The notes: generated by a model from the letters alone, not told the origin. A stretch of 7,252 nucleotides of DNA from an uncultured Capnocytophaga sp. (GCA_915070235.1 CAJZFM010000104.1:1-7252); one strand, 5' to 3'. Positions 1 through 6,440 are shown, counted from the first letter of the stretch. Numbers and translations: made by a program.

Positions 1-30
1 CACTTCCCTGTGTATCTCTTCCTGATTAAA

Positions 31-99
31 TTAAGTGAATAACGAAAAGAGAATTAAGAGAATAACGAAAAGAGAATTAAGTGAATAACTAAAAGTGAA
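31..99. repeat. three tandem 23-bp direct repeats
   Basis: Three adjacent 23-bp units occupy 31-53, 54-76 and 77-99. Each starts TTAAG and carries GAATAAC near its middle. Units 1 and 2 differ by one base (T/A at unit position 6), and unit 3 differs from unit 1 at two positions (G to T, and A to T near the end). There are no spacers between units and no coding frame runs through them. The array lies in the non-coding stretch beyond the 3' end of ndk. Its function is unknown; it could be a replication-slippage array of the kind common between genes in this phylum. Confidence 0.85.
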
Positions 100-142
100 G
101 AGTGAAGAGTGAATAGTAACAATAGTTGCCCACTCTTCACTT
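94..142. repeat. 7-bp tandem repeats forming an inverted repeat
   Basis: AGTGAAG, AGTGAAG and AGTGAAT follow one another at 94-114, overlapping the end of the 23-bp array. The 12 bases at 93-104 (AAGTGAAGAGTG) are perfectly complementary to 131-142 (CACTCTTCACTT). An 11-bp alternative pairs 101-111 with 131-141, leaving a 19-base loop. A transcript running out of ndk could fold here, but no U-rich tract follows on the minus strand, so I do not call it an intrinsic terminator. Confidence 0.75.
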
Positions 143-192
143 ATCACTAGTAATTAGTCACTAGTAATTAGTCACTAGTAATTAGTCACTAA
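130..192. repeat. 7/14-bp-period tandem array running into the ndk stop codon
   Basis: The stretch reads as nine consecutive heptads. The first two are degenerate (CCACTCT, TCACTTA). Then TCACTAG alternates with TAATTAG three times (144-185), making a perfect 14-bp repeat in three copies, and the array ends with TCACTAA at 186-192. The stop codon of ndk (minus strand, 189-191) lies inside this last heptad. Change in copy number would alter the ndk 3' untranslated region but not the protein. Confidence 0.85.
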
Positions 193-608
193 TATATCTC
201 GCGTCCAGAAAAGAAAAATGCTATTTCTCTTTGGGCATTTTCGTTGGAGTCGGAGCCATGTATGGCATTTTCTCCTACGCTTTCCCCATATTTGGCACGA
301 ATGGTGCCTGCTTCAGCCTTGGCAGGATCGGTAGCTCCGATAAAGGTGCGGAAGGCTTCCACAGCATTGTCCTTTTCCAAAGCTATGGCGACAATAGGAC
401 TGCGAGACATGAAAGCGACCAACTCTCCAAAGAAAGGGCGCTCCTTGTGTACTTCATAGAACGCCTCAGCTTCTCTTTGGCTTAGCCAAACATATTTGAG
501 GGCTAAGATGCGATAGCCTCCCTTAATAATTTGGTCAATAATAGCTCCTGTATGCCCTTTCTCTACGGCATTGGGCTTAATCATGGTGAATGTTTGGTTG
601 GTTATCAT
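189..608 (-). CDS. ndk: nucleoside-diphosphate kinase
   Basis: This cytosolic enzyme moves the gamma phosphate from ATP to nucleoside diphosphates through a phosphohistidine intermediate, balancing (d)NTP pools. The 139-residue protein has the usual family length. All expected active-site residues are visible: K11 in TMIKP, Y51, F59, R87, T93, R104, N114, and the catalytic H117 in the signature NAIHGSDS (114-121). These match the human numbering shifted by one residue. The start is the ATG at 608-606, because the protein begins directly with the family's first beta strand ([11 protein letters not shown]). The gene is divergent from ffs, with a candidate promoter between them. Its TAG stop falls in a 7-bp repeat array. 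Nothing in the protein is unusual, and the call is secure. Confidence 0.97.
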   Translation of the reverse strand: MITNQTFTMIKPNAVEKGHTGAIIDQIIKGGYRILALKYVWLSQREAEAFYEVHKERPFFGELVAFMSRSPIVAIALEKDNAVEAFRTFIGATDPAKAEAGTIRAKYGESVGENAIHGSDSNENAQREIAFFFSGREIY

Positions 609-672
609 AAGGTAAAAATTAAATAAGTTGCTGTATTTCAGTTTTTTACTAATCTATTTTTGAATAGAGGAG

Positions 673-705
673 CAAAGGGTGAAAATTTTTGTGTAAAAGT
701 ACAAA
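673..705 (-). promoter_or_regulatory. candidate promoter of ndk
   Basis: On the minus strand a TTTG (705-702) is followed after 21 bases by ACCCTTTG (680-673). The TTTG half of the -7 element is intact, but its leading TA is replaced by AC, so this is a weaker match to the Bacteroidota form than the other promoters here. It would give a leader of roughly 60 bases. No full TAnnTTTG lies nearer the start. Confidence 0.35.
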
Positions 706-723
706 AAAAATTCGTGATAGGAG

Positions 724-753
724 TTGGAAGTTATAAATTTTTTTGTACCTTTG
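724..753 (+). promoter_or_regulatory. promoter of the SRP RNA gene
   Basis: TTG at 724-726 and TACCTTTG at 746-753 are separated by 19 bases. This is a full match to the Bacteroidota TTG / TAnnTTTG promoter. The RNA's closing helix begins five bases after the -7 element, where transcription should start. The -33 element lies about 20 bp from the -33 of the divergent ndk promoter candidate. Confidence 0.8.
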
Positions 754-758
754 CACTC

Positions 759-854
759 GGCAAGTCCTACACGACCAGCTCCCTTAGAATCCTCCAGGGT
801 GGGAACGCAGCAAAGGTATAAGGTTGTAGCGGTGCGATGTAGGTAGCTTGCCAC
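759..854 (+). ncRNA. ffs: signal recognition particle RNA (small bacterial 4.5S type)
   Basis: This RNA binds Ffh and forms the particle that targets ribosomes making membrane proteins to FtsY and SecYEG. The terminal helix is GGCAAG (759-764) with CTTGCC (847-852), continued by CCTAC (766-770) with GTAGG (839-843). The conserved Ffh-binding domain is at the tip. A GGAA tetraloop (802-805) is closed by GTG/CGC (799-801, 806-808), next to the symmetric loop formed by CAGG (795-798) and AGCA (809-812), the same arrangement as in E. coli 4.5S RNA. The length of about 96 bases fits the small type without an Alu domain. The ends are inferred from the promoter upstream and the U-tract downstream and could be off by a few bases. 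Confidence 0.93.
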
Positions 855-863
855 TTTTTTTTT
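847..863 (+). terminator. U-tract terminator of the SRP RNA gene
   Basis: Nine consecutive T residues (855-863) come two bases after the terminal helix closes (CTTGCC, 847-852). The RNA's own closing stem therefore serves as the terminator stem. Read-through into the next plus-strand gene should be limited. Confidence 0.75.
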
Positions 864-909
864 GCCTACACTTTATCATAACTACTTCATAGATAAATAA
901 ATAAAAATT

Positions 910-3033
910 ATGACAGAGCAACAAATCCTAAAAAAAATAGACAAATGGAATGAAGATGACCATATACAAGCCATCGTTGATTTCATAGAGAAGCTCCCCG
1001 ATGAGAGTAAAACTACTGAGGTACTCAGTGAGTTAGGACGTGCCTATAATAATTTGTATTGGTTAGATCCTTCTGAGGAGAACGAAAAATACTTGCGCCG
1101 TGCGGTGGAGGTGTTCAAATATCTGGAGGAAGAAATAGGAGATACCGAAAGCTGGAACTACCGTATAGGCTATTCTTACTTCTATCTCAATGATATAGAC
1201 AATGCCCGCAAATACTTAGAACGTGCCCCTTCACTCTCAGGCACTCAAGAATTACTACACTATATAGCCTTGGCTGATGAGAAAGGCATCTCACTTCGTG
1301 AGGCAGTCAAGGGTGGCCGTGGCGAGGTGGAATATATCTTGGAGGATTTTGTAGATACCCTCAAGGAATATGCCCCCCCGATGGCATCACGCTTGGGTGC
1401 TCCCGCTACAGAGCAGCAAATAGAGCGCTTCGAACAGCGCTTAGGTTTCGAGCTGCCTGAGGAGTTCAAGCAGCTACATAGAACCTTTAGCGGACAACAG
1501 GGCGATGGGCCTTTCTTTGGAGTAGGGCAGCGCTTTTTAAATCTTGACCAAATAGAAGAAGCCCAAAGAAATATCGTCGCATTCTTAGAGAACCACTTTG
1601 GAGGAGATTGGCAGAGCAAACAAATCCCAGAGGAGGAGTTTGTAGACGAAGGAGAGGTGAAGAATCAGCTCTTTAACCGCAAATGGGTACCTTTTATGAT
1701 GCAGCGTATAGAGGGTGAAAAGGATAGCTACTTGTGCTTTGATTTTGACAATGATGAAGATGGTATCTTTGGGCAACTCATAGGGGTAACCCCTCATGAG
1801 AATTTAGAGGAGTACGATGTGTCCTTTGTTTTTGCAGGACTTTTCCAATGGTTATCGGCCACTATAGAAGGTATAGAAACAGGGCGTATGGCTTACTCAG
1901 AGGAGAAGGATACCATAGAGTTCCTCTCTCGCAGCTTTGAGCCTGCTTATTATGAGGAAGAGGAACGTGAGGCTTTGGAGACTTATATCAGGGAGAACAT
2001 AGGTGAGTTTGACGAGGTATTCCACGAGTTGGTTTCCCCTGATATTCATTGTGATATCTATATCATAAAACCTACCCCTGAGCGTAACTATTACACCTTG
2101 GTTACAGGAGGTATGGGGGCTTATCATATGAATATCCCTGAAGACTTCTCCGGCAGTCCTTTTGCAGAAATGGTCATTCACCTGCCTGCCACTTGGAATA
2201 TCAAGAGTGAAGAGGAGAAAGATTATTGGCCTATGCGTTGGCTTAAGATTCTCTCTCGCTTACCTATAGAGCAAGATACTTTCTTGGCTTGGGGACATAC
2301 CGTACCTACAGGAGAGCCTTTGGAAGGAACAAACTTTACTTGTATGCTCCTTATTGGTACAGATGATAAGCAGGGAGAGGAAGCTATAGCAAAACTCCCT
2401 ACAGGCAAAGAGGTAAATTTCTATACCATAGTGCCCCTATATGAGCAAGAGATGTTGTACAAGCTGGAGAATGATAGTTCCGCCCTCTTGGAGCTTTTCT
2501 CCGAGAAGGATATCCCTTACCCTCCTGTGGTAGATGTCAATCGCCCTAATGTATGCCAAGACTATGCACCTGTGCAGAATACAGGCCTCTTAGACCAAGT
2601 ATATTGGGCATTTACCCAAGAACACTTCCCAGGGTTGATGATTTTCTGGGAGGCTGTCAAGGACTATAATTCCGATATGGAAAATAGTCTGAATAACTTC
2701 AATCCTTTTGGTACCATATTCAAAACCCCTAAGGTGAAAATTATGTATGAGGCATGGATTAAGAGTAAGCGTGAACTTCATGATTTTGAGAGACTTGTCA
2801 ATGAGTCACTCTTGGAAGGTACGCCAGATGAAGATGGTCTATATCAAGTACTGATTGTCTCTGAACTCTTCTCAGGAGATGGAGCCTCTTTCGGAGCTTT
2901 AGAGCTGCTTTGGCTAATACACAACACCTTGGCCAATAAGGATTTAGGTGATCATATCTTCTTTGAAGGCTTTGATATAGAAGGCTACGAAGAGGATGGA
3001 ACACCGCTACTCTTCATCAATTGTGGTTCATAA
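910..3033 (+). CDS. TPR + SMI1/KNR4 (SUKH) + suppressor-of-fused domain protein, probable multi-domain immunity-type protein
   Basis: This is a 707-residue protein, probably cytosolic, with no signal peptide or membrane segment. Residues 1-145 look like degenerate TPR helices (paired helices around AIVDFIEKLP and the Y/L-rich stretch 83-105). Residues 155-320 carry a SMI1/KNR4 (SUKH) domain, recognisable by IERFEQRLGFELPEEFKQLH (171-190) and the FDFD-D-EDG stretch (277-285). Residues 345-548 match a SUFU domain (MVIHLPATWNI, WGHTVPTGEPLEG, and a late YKLENDSSALLELF). Residues 553-707 form a further part I cannot name, containing LLWLIHN and DHIFFEGF. In bacteria SUKH and SUFU are known as immunity-protein families of polymorphic toxin systems, sometimes fused as poly-immunity proteins; that role is inferred here. 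No toxin gene lies in the window. The start is the ATG after an A/T-rich leader. A C7 tract sits at codons 155-157. No convincing own promoter is seen. Confidence 0.85.
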   Translation: MTEQQILKKIDKWNEDDHIQAIVDFIEKLPDESKTTEVLSELGRAYNNLYWLDPSEENEKYLRRAVEVFKYLEEEIGDTESWNYRIGYSYFYLNDIDNARKYLERAPSLSGTQELLHYIALADEKGISLREAVKGGRGEVEYILEDFVDTLKEYAPPMASRLGAPATEQQIERFEQRLGFELPEEFKQLHRTFSGQQGDGPFFGVGQRFLNLDQIEEAQRNIVAFLENHFGGDWQSKQIPEEEFVDEGEVKNQLFNRKWVPFMMQRIEGEKDSYLCFDFDNDEDGIFGQLIGVTPHENLEEYDVSFVFAGLFQWLSATIEGIETGRMAYSEEKDTIEFLSRSFEPAYYEEEEREALETYIRENIGEFDEVFHELVSPDIHCDIYIIKPTPERNYYTLVTGGMGAYHMNIPEDFSGSPFAEMVIHLPATWNIKSEEEKDYWPMRWLKILSRLPIEQDTFLAWGHTVPTGEPLEGTNFTCMLLIGTDDKQGEEAIAKLPTGKEVNFYTIVPLYEQEMLYKLENDSSALLELFSEKDIPYPPVVDVNRPNVCQDYAPVQNTGLLDQVYWAFTQEHFPGLMIFWEAVKDYNSDMENSLNNFNPFGTIFKTPKVKIMYEAWIKSKRELHDFERLVNESLLEGTPDEDGLYQVLIVSELFSGDGASFGALELLWLIHNTLANKDLGDHIFFEGFDIEGYEEDGTPLLFINCGS

Positions 3034-3056
3034 TAGATTGATTTTTAAATAATTAG

Positions 3057-3086
3057 AAAAGGCTGTTCTCCAAAGAACAGCCTTTT
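3057..3086. terminator. bidirectional terminator between convergent genes
   Basis: A perfect 13-bp stem pairs 3057-3069 (AAAAGGCTGTTCT) with 3074-3086 (AGAACAGCCTTTT) around a four-base CCAA loop. It ends in T's on either strand. It lies 24 bases after the stop of the TPR-SUKH-SUFU gene and 32 bases beyond the stop of mdh, so it can end both transcripts. Confidence 0.92.
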
Positions 3087-3117
3087 TCATATGATAAAAT
3101 GTGCTTATTTGTCTGTC

Positions 3118-4050
3118 TTAGATCACATTGTCCAACGCCTTATTTACTTCGCGTACGGCCTGAGTACTTTCGTTGAATTTAGCTTTTTCAGCGTCGTTGA
3201 GCGCTATTTCTACGATTTTCTCAACGCCATCTTTACCAATGATGACAGGCACTCCTACAGAGACATCTTTTTGTCCGTATTCGCCTTCAAGGAGTACAGA
3301 GCAAGGGAAGAGTTTCTTTTGATCGCAAGCAATGGCTTGTACTAAGGCAGAAACAGCGGCTCCTGGAGCATACCAAGCGGAAGTACCTAAGAGCTTGGTA
3401 AGAGTAGCGCCCCCTACCTTAGTATCATCAGCTACTTGAGCGAGACGTTCTTCAGATAAGAACTCACTTACAGGCACTCCACGATAGGTAGCCAAGCGAG
3501 TAAGAGGTAGCATACCACTATCGCTATGAGCGGCGATCACCATGCCATCTACATCGGAGATAGGAGCATTGAGGGCTTCTGCTAAGCGATATCTGAAACG
3601 AGCAGAGTCCAAAGCCCCACCCATACCTATAATGTGATTTTTAGGTAATTTAGTCGCTTTATGCACCAAATAGGCCATAGTATCCATAGGGTTACTTACG
3701 ATGATAACAATCACATTAGGAGAGTATTTTACCAACTGTTCTACTACCGATTTTACGATATTGGCATTGGTACCTATGAGTTCCTCACGGGTCATACCAG
3801 GTTTGCGAGGAATACCAGAGGTGATCACTGCCACATCGCTTCCAGCGGTTTGGGAATAATCGCCTGTAACCCCCTTGATACGTGTGTCAAAACCATTAAG
3901 AGAGGCAGTTTGCATAAGGTCCATGGCTTTACCTTCTGCAAAACCTTCTTTGATATCCACCAGAACAACTTCTGATGCGAAATTCTTAAGTGCAATATAC
4001 TCTGCACAACTGGCGCCGACTGCACCGGCACCTACTACGGTTACTTTCAT
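3118..4050 (-). CDS. mdh: malate dehydrogenase (NAD-dependent, LDH-like type)
   Basis: This cytosolic enzyme interconverts malate and oxaloacetate using NAD, in the TCA cycle and in anaerobic succinate formation. The 310-residue protein has the usual length. The Rossmann fold starts with G7-x-G9-xx-G12, with D32 ending the second strand for NAD binding. Substrate arginines are R82 and R88 in the IPRKPGMTR loop and R151 in LDSARFR, with N120 in SNPMD. The catalytic histidine is H175 with D148 as its likely partner. Arginine at 82 in the specificity loop indicates malate over lactate. Around H175 the sequence is AAHSDSG, whereas many relatives have GGHGD or GGHSD; the histidine itself is kept. 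The start ATG (4050-4048) gives the normal N-terminus MKVTVVGAG. It has its own promoter (4088-4118) and ends at the hairpin at 3057-3086. Confidence 0.96.
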   Translation of the reverse strand: MKVTVVGAGAVGASCAEYIALKNFASEVVLVDIKEGFAEGKAMDLMQTASLNGFDTRIKGVTGDYSQTAGSDVAVITSGIPRKPGMTREELIGTNANIVKSVVEQLVKYSPNVIVIIVSNPMDTMAYLVHKATKLPKNHIIGMGGALDSARFRYRLAEALNAPISDVDGMVIAAHSDSGMLPLTRLATYRGVPVSEFLSEERLAQVADDTKVGGATLTKLLGTSAWYAPGAAVSALVQAIACDQKKLFPCSVLLEGEYGQKDVSVGVPVIIGKDGVEKIVEIALNDAEKAKFNESTQAVREVNKALDNVI

Positions 4051-4087
4051 AAGAATATTTTTATTAGGTGATTATGATTGATGATGT

Positions 4088-4118
4088 CAAAATTACGAAA
4101 AATAAATGACATACACAA
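4088..4118 (-). promoter_or_regulatory. promoter of mdh
   Basis: On the minus strand, TTG (4118-4116) is followed after 20 bases by TAATTTTG (4095-4088), a full match to TAnnTTTG. Transcription would start near 4083, giving a leader of about 33 bases. The promoter lies in the 111-base gap after surA, so mdh can be expressed separately from surA. A 12-bp palindrome (4128-4139) lies just upstream. Confidence 0.75.
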
Positions 4119-4161
4119 TAAAGAGTCTAAAATATTTTATGTCCTATTCGCTGTTTAGTAC

Positions 4162-5517
4162 TTACTTTTTGAGCCAGTTATTGGAGAAGTTACATTTTCT
4201 ATATTCTCCTTTTACAGAAACAAAAGTCTTTTTGATGGACTCTTTCATCCATTTTTGTATAGCTTCCAATTGTTTTTCCTTGAGGGCTAATTCGCGGATA
4301 CGGGTATAGTCCTTGACAAAGTCGGCTGTATGTTCGCCTATACGATTGGTTACACGATAGATCTTGTACATTTTTCTACCTGTTCTGTCTTCATCTACAA
4401 TAGGGAAGGAGACTTCATCGTCTTTGAGAGAAGAGACCTGTGAGTAGAGCATAGGTTCCATACGGGTGAGTTCGAACTTAGTGGAATAGTCTTCGGGGTT
4501 GAGCAGCTGTCCGCCGTCCTCTTTGGTTTCCTTTTCGTCAGAGAAGTTCTTAGCAGCCTCGGCAAAGGTAAATTCCTTATTGATAATCTTCTCACGAATG
4601 TCGTTGATCTTCTTTTTGGCTTCTTCCAAGGAGGCTTCAGGAATCTGAGGTACCATAAGGATATGGCGTACAGAGACTTCTTTTCCTCTTATCTTGACCA
4701 CTTGTAGGATATGCCAACCGAAGTCAGTCTTGAATGGATCAGATATTTCCCCCTCTTGTAGGGAAAAAGCTACGTCCTTGAACTCCTTGGCAAAGCTCGA
4801 ACGTCTGTTGAAAGTCAGCTCTTTACCTCCCGTGGCACGGTCAGCAGAATATAGGATCGCCTTGGTAGAGAAACTTGCTCCATTCTCTACGATATCTTTT
4901 TTGATTTCCTTGAGTTGAGAGATGACCTTATCCACCTCACTCTGTGGGGCTTTAGGTTCTATAACGATTTGGGCGATTTCCAGTTCAGTACCTATGGTAG
5001 GGAGTTCGTCTTTGGGTATTTTGTTGAAGAATTGTTTTACCTCCTCTGGAGTAACCTCTATATTCTCAACGATTTTAGCTTTCATACGGGAGCTGAGTTC
5101 GTTCTGACGTAGAATCTCAAAGAGTTCGTCGCGTAGGGATTGCTCGTCGTCCTTGTGATAGAACTCCACTACTTTTTTGATGTCTCCGAGTTGCTCCGTT
5201 AGGAACTCAATACGGCGGTTTACCCCATCACGGATATCCGTATCGGAAATCTTGATACTATCCTGGATAGCTTGGCTTACATAGAGCTTGTCCTCCATGA
5301 GCTTTCCCAAGAGCTGGCAACGGGTTATCCCTTTGGTATCTACATTTTGGGAGCGGAGTTCTATCAAAGCACGGTCAATATCCGTTTCCAAAATGAGATA
5401 ATCTCCTACGACGGAGGCCACCCCATCTATCTTTTCTTTATGAGATTGTGCTTGTAAGGGGCTGATAGCAAAAAGGGTTGTCAGGAATAATAGGCAGGTA
5501 ATACTAATTCTGTTCAT
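4162..5517 (-). CDS. surA: SurA-like periplasmic chaperone with two parvulin (PpiC-type) domains
   Basis: This is probably a periplasmic chaperone for outer-membrane proteins and a peptidyl-prolyl isomerase. I start it at the ATG at 5517-5515, giving 451 residues that begin with a clean signal peptide (MNR, a hydrophobic core, and cleavage after LQA at residue 23). An in-frame ATG 33 bases earlier would bury the signal peptide and overlap the previous gene more. The SurA N-terminal module follows (IDGVASVVGDYLILETDIDRA from about residue 30), with helices to about 165. Parvulin 1 is at about 174-276 and parvulin 2 at about 281-391, followed by a C-terminal helix. Parvulin 1 lacks the first histidine (Q183) but has GWH (H269). 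Parvulin 2 has RHI (H285) but a tyrosine (Y384) in place of the second histidine. The gene overlaps the upstream lipoprotein gene by 14 bases, so the two are probably co-translated. Confidence 0.9.
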   Translation of the reverse strand: MNRISITCLLFLTTLFAISPLQAQSHKEKIDGVASVVGDYLILETDIDRALIELRSQNVDTKGITRCQLLGKLMEDKLYVSQAIQDSIKISDTDIRDGVNRRIEFLTEQLGDIKKVVEFYHKDDEQSLRDELFEILRQNELSSRMKAKIVENIEVTPEEVKQFFNKIPKDELPTIGTELEIAQIVIEPKAPQSEVDKVISQLKEIKKDIVENGASFSTKAILYSADRATGGKELTFNRRSSFAKEFKDVAFSLQEGEISDPFKTDFGWHILQVVKIRGKEVSVRHILMVPQIPEASLEEAKKKINDIREKIINKEFTFAEAAKNFSDEKETKEDGGQLLNPEDYSTKFELTRMEPMLYSQVSSLKDDEVSFPIVDEDRTGRKMYKIYRVTNRIGEHTADFVKDYTRIRELALKEKQLEAIQKWMKESIKKTFVSVKGEYRKCNFSNNWLKK

Positions 5518-6358
5518 AGAGTTCAAATTGTTTGTTCTCAATAGCGTCATTGATGATTTCTTTTTCTAAGTTATTGATATAGGTGTTTTTGCGTTTGTTC
5601 AAGATGATTTGTTTCAGGGTAGGGTAGGCGTACTCCATAGGGGCATAGTCGGTATTGTCTAAGTACTTATTGACCTTGAGCAGATATACGGAGGTGGAAT
5701 CCCTTTGTTCTATGAATTGCTGAGCTGCTCCCTTGTTAATCCTTGTTGAGAGGGCAGGAATCTTTTCTTTTACCTCAGTGGCTCTGATCCAGATACTATC
5801 ATTGAGGAAGGAGGAGGTAAAGTGAGCGCTTAGTGAGTCAATATACTGCCTATCCCGAGGGGAGTAAGTCCTGAAGGCGGCAGAGAGCTTAGCAGTTAGG
5901 TCCTTGGGAGAGAGCTGTATGAACCTGAGTTGTACTAAGTCCTCGCTGAGCTTGAAGATCTCCTTGTTACTCTCATAGAACTCCTCTTTTTCCTTTCGGC
6001 TGATGAGGGTATCCACTTGGCGGGAAAGCAGGTCTAAGTAGAACTGGGTGTATAAGTCATTGCGATATTGGCTGACTAATTGTTCGAATTCTTCTTTTTT
6101 GCTGTTGGGGATATTTGTTTCGGCCTTGAGGAAAAGGAGTTTTTGCAGTGCCCAATTGTTAATATACGGGGTAACGATGCGCAGGCTGTCCTCAAGGGTA
6201 TGCTCCTGAGGGAGTAGTTTCTGGATATCCTCCTCATATAGGTAGTAATTGCCCACTTTGGCAACCACCTTACTATCCTTGGGAGTAGAACCTAACCATT
6301 GGCAAGCCGTTAGGAAAAGACTGCCAATAAGGAGAAAAGAGAGGGGTTTCCAATTCAT
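5504..6358 (-). CDS. SurA-related lipoprotein, degenerate peptidyl-prolyl isomerase family
   Basis: This is a 284-residue probable lipoprotein. The signal peptide MNWKPLSFLLIGSLFLTAC has a lipobox LTAC with C19 as the lipidated residue, so the mature protein should be membrane-anchored and face the periplasm. Residues 30-112 resemble the SurA N-terminal module (VVAKVGNYYLYEEDIQKLLP), followed by long charged helices. Residues 137-232 sit where a parvulin domain would be and end in a parvulin-like last strand (VYLLKV), but I see no catalytic histidines or GG motif. The C-terminal helix (about 250-280) again resembles SurA. I infer a holdase-type chaperone partner of SurA rather than an isomerase. 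The start at 6358 is preferred over an ATG at 6397, because the -7 promoter element lies between the two. The end overlaps the start of surA. Confidence 0.8.
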   Translation of the reverse strand: MNWKPLSFLLIGSLFLTACQWLGSTPKDSKVVAKVGNYYLYEEDIQKLLPQEHTLEDSLRIVTPYINNWALQKLLFLKAETNIPNSKKEEFEQLVSQYRNDLYTQFYLDLLSRQVDTLISRKEKEEFYESNKEIFKLSEDLVQLRFIQLSPKDLTAKLSAAFRTYSPRDRQYIDSLSAHFTSSFLNDSIWIRATEVKEKIPALSTRINKGAAQQFIEQRDSTSVYLLKVNKYLDNTDYAPMEYAYPTLKQIILNKRKNTYINNLEKEIINDAIENKQFELYEQN

Positions 6359-6383
6359 TTTAACTATTCTTAATAAGTTGGTA

Positions 6384-6391
6384 CAAAAGTA
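6384..6391 (-). promoter_or_regulatory. promoter -7 element of the lipoprotein-surA unit
   Basis: TACTTTTG (minus strand, 6391-6384) matches TAnnTTTG exactly and lies 25 bases before the lipoprotein ATG at 6358, giving a leader of about 20 bases. No TTG is seen at the expected -33 distance, where the sequence is TTTTTCCCC. The -33 half is therefore weak or absent. The position supports the shorter start of the lipoprotein gene. Confidence 0.55.
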
Positions 6392-6440
6392 GCGCAAGTT
6401 ACAGTAATTTGAGGGGAAAAACTAATCAATTAATGTTTTC

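Noticed and set aside
1..42. Possible 3' end of a plus-strand gene, ending at TAA 40-42 in frame 1, with short tails in the other frames too
   Set aside because: Only 13 codons are visible, the tail has no recognisable family signature, and all three frames stop within the first 42 bases.
93..142. Intrinsic terminator of ndk
   Set aside because: The inverted repeat can form a stem, but no run of T's follows it on the minus strand.
31..192. CRISPR-like repeat array
   Set aside because: The units are directly adjacent with no unique spacers and no cas genes are nearby; these are simple tandem repeats.
654..854. 66-codon minus-strand reading frame opposite the SRP RNA
   Set aside because: It lies across the ffs gene and both divergent promoters, and its protein resembles no family.
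865..909. Promoter for the TPR-SUKH-SUFU gene (TTTG at 861-864, TACTTCAT at 883-890)
   Set aside because: The -7 match is poor (only TA and one T fit), and the TTTG is formed by the end of the ffs U-tract.
1260..1619. 119-codon minus-strand reading frame inside the SUKH-SUFU gene
   Set aside because: It is antisense to a well-supported domain region and its Cys/Ser/Pro/Lys-rich product looks like an opposite-strand shadow.
4051..4161. Intrinsic terminator after surA
   Set aside because: No GC-containing stem with a T-tract is seen on the minus strand; only the AT palindrome at 4128-4139 is present.
5515..5550. Earlier ATG (5550) as the surA start
   Set aside because: It adds 11 polar residues before a perfect signal peptide and lengthens the overlap with the upstream gene from 14 to 47 bases.
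6356..6397. Earlier ATG (6397) as the lipoprotein start
   Set aside because: It lies upstream of the TACTTTTG element, so a transcript from that promoter would not contain it, and it would displace the lipoprotein signal peptide.
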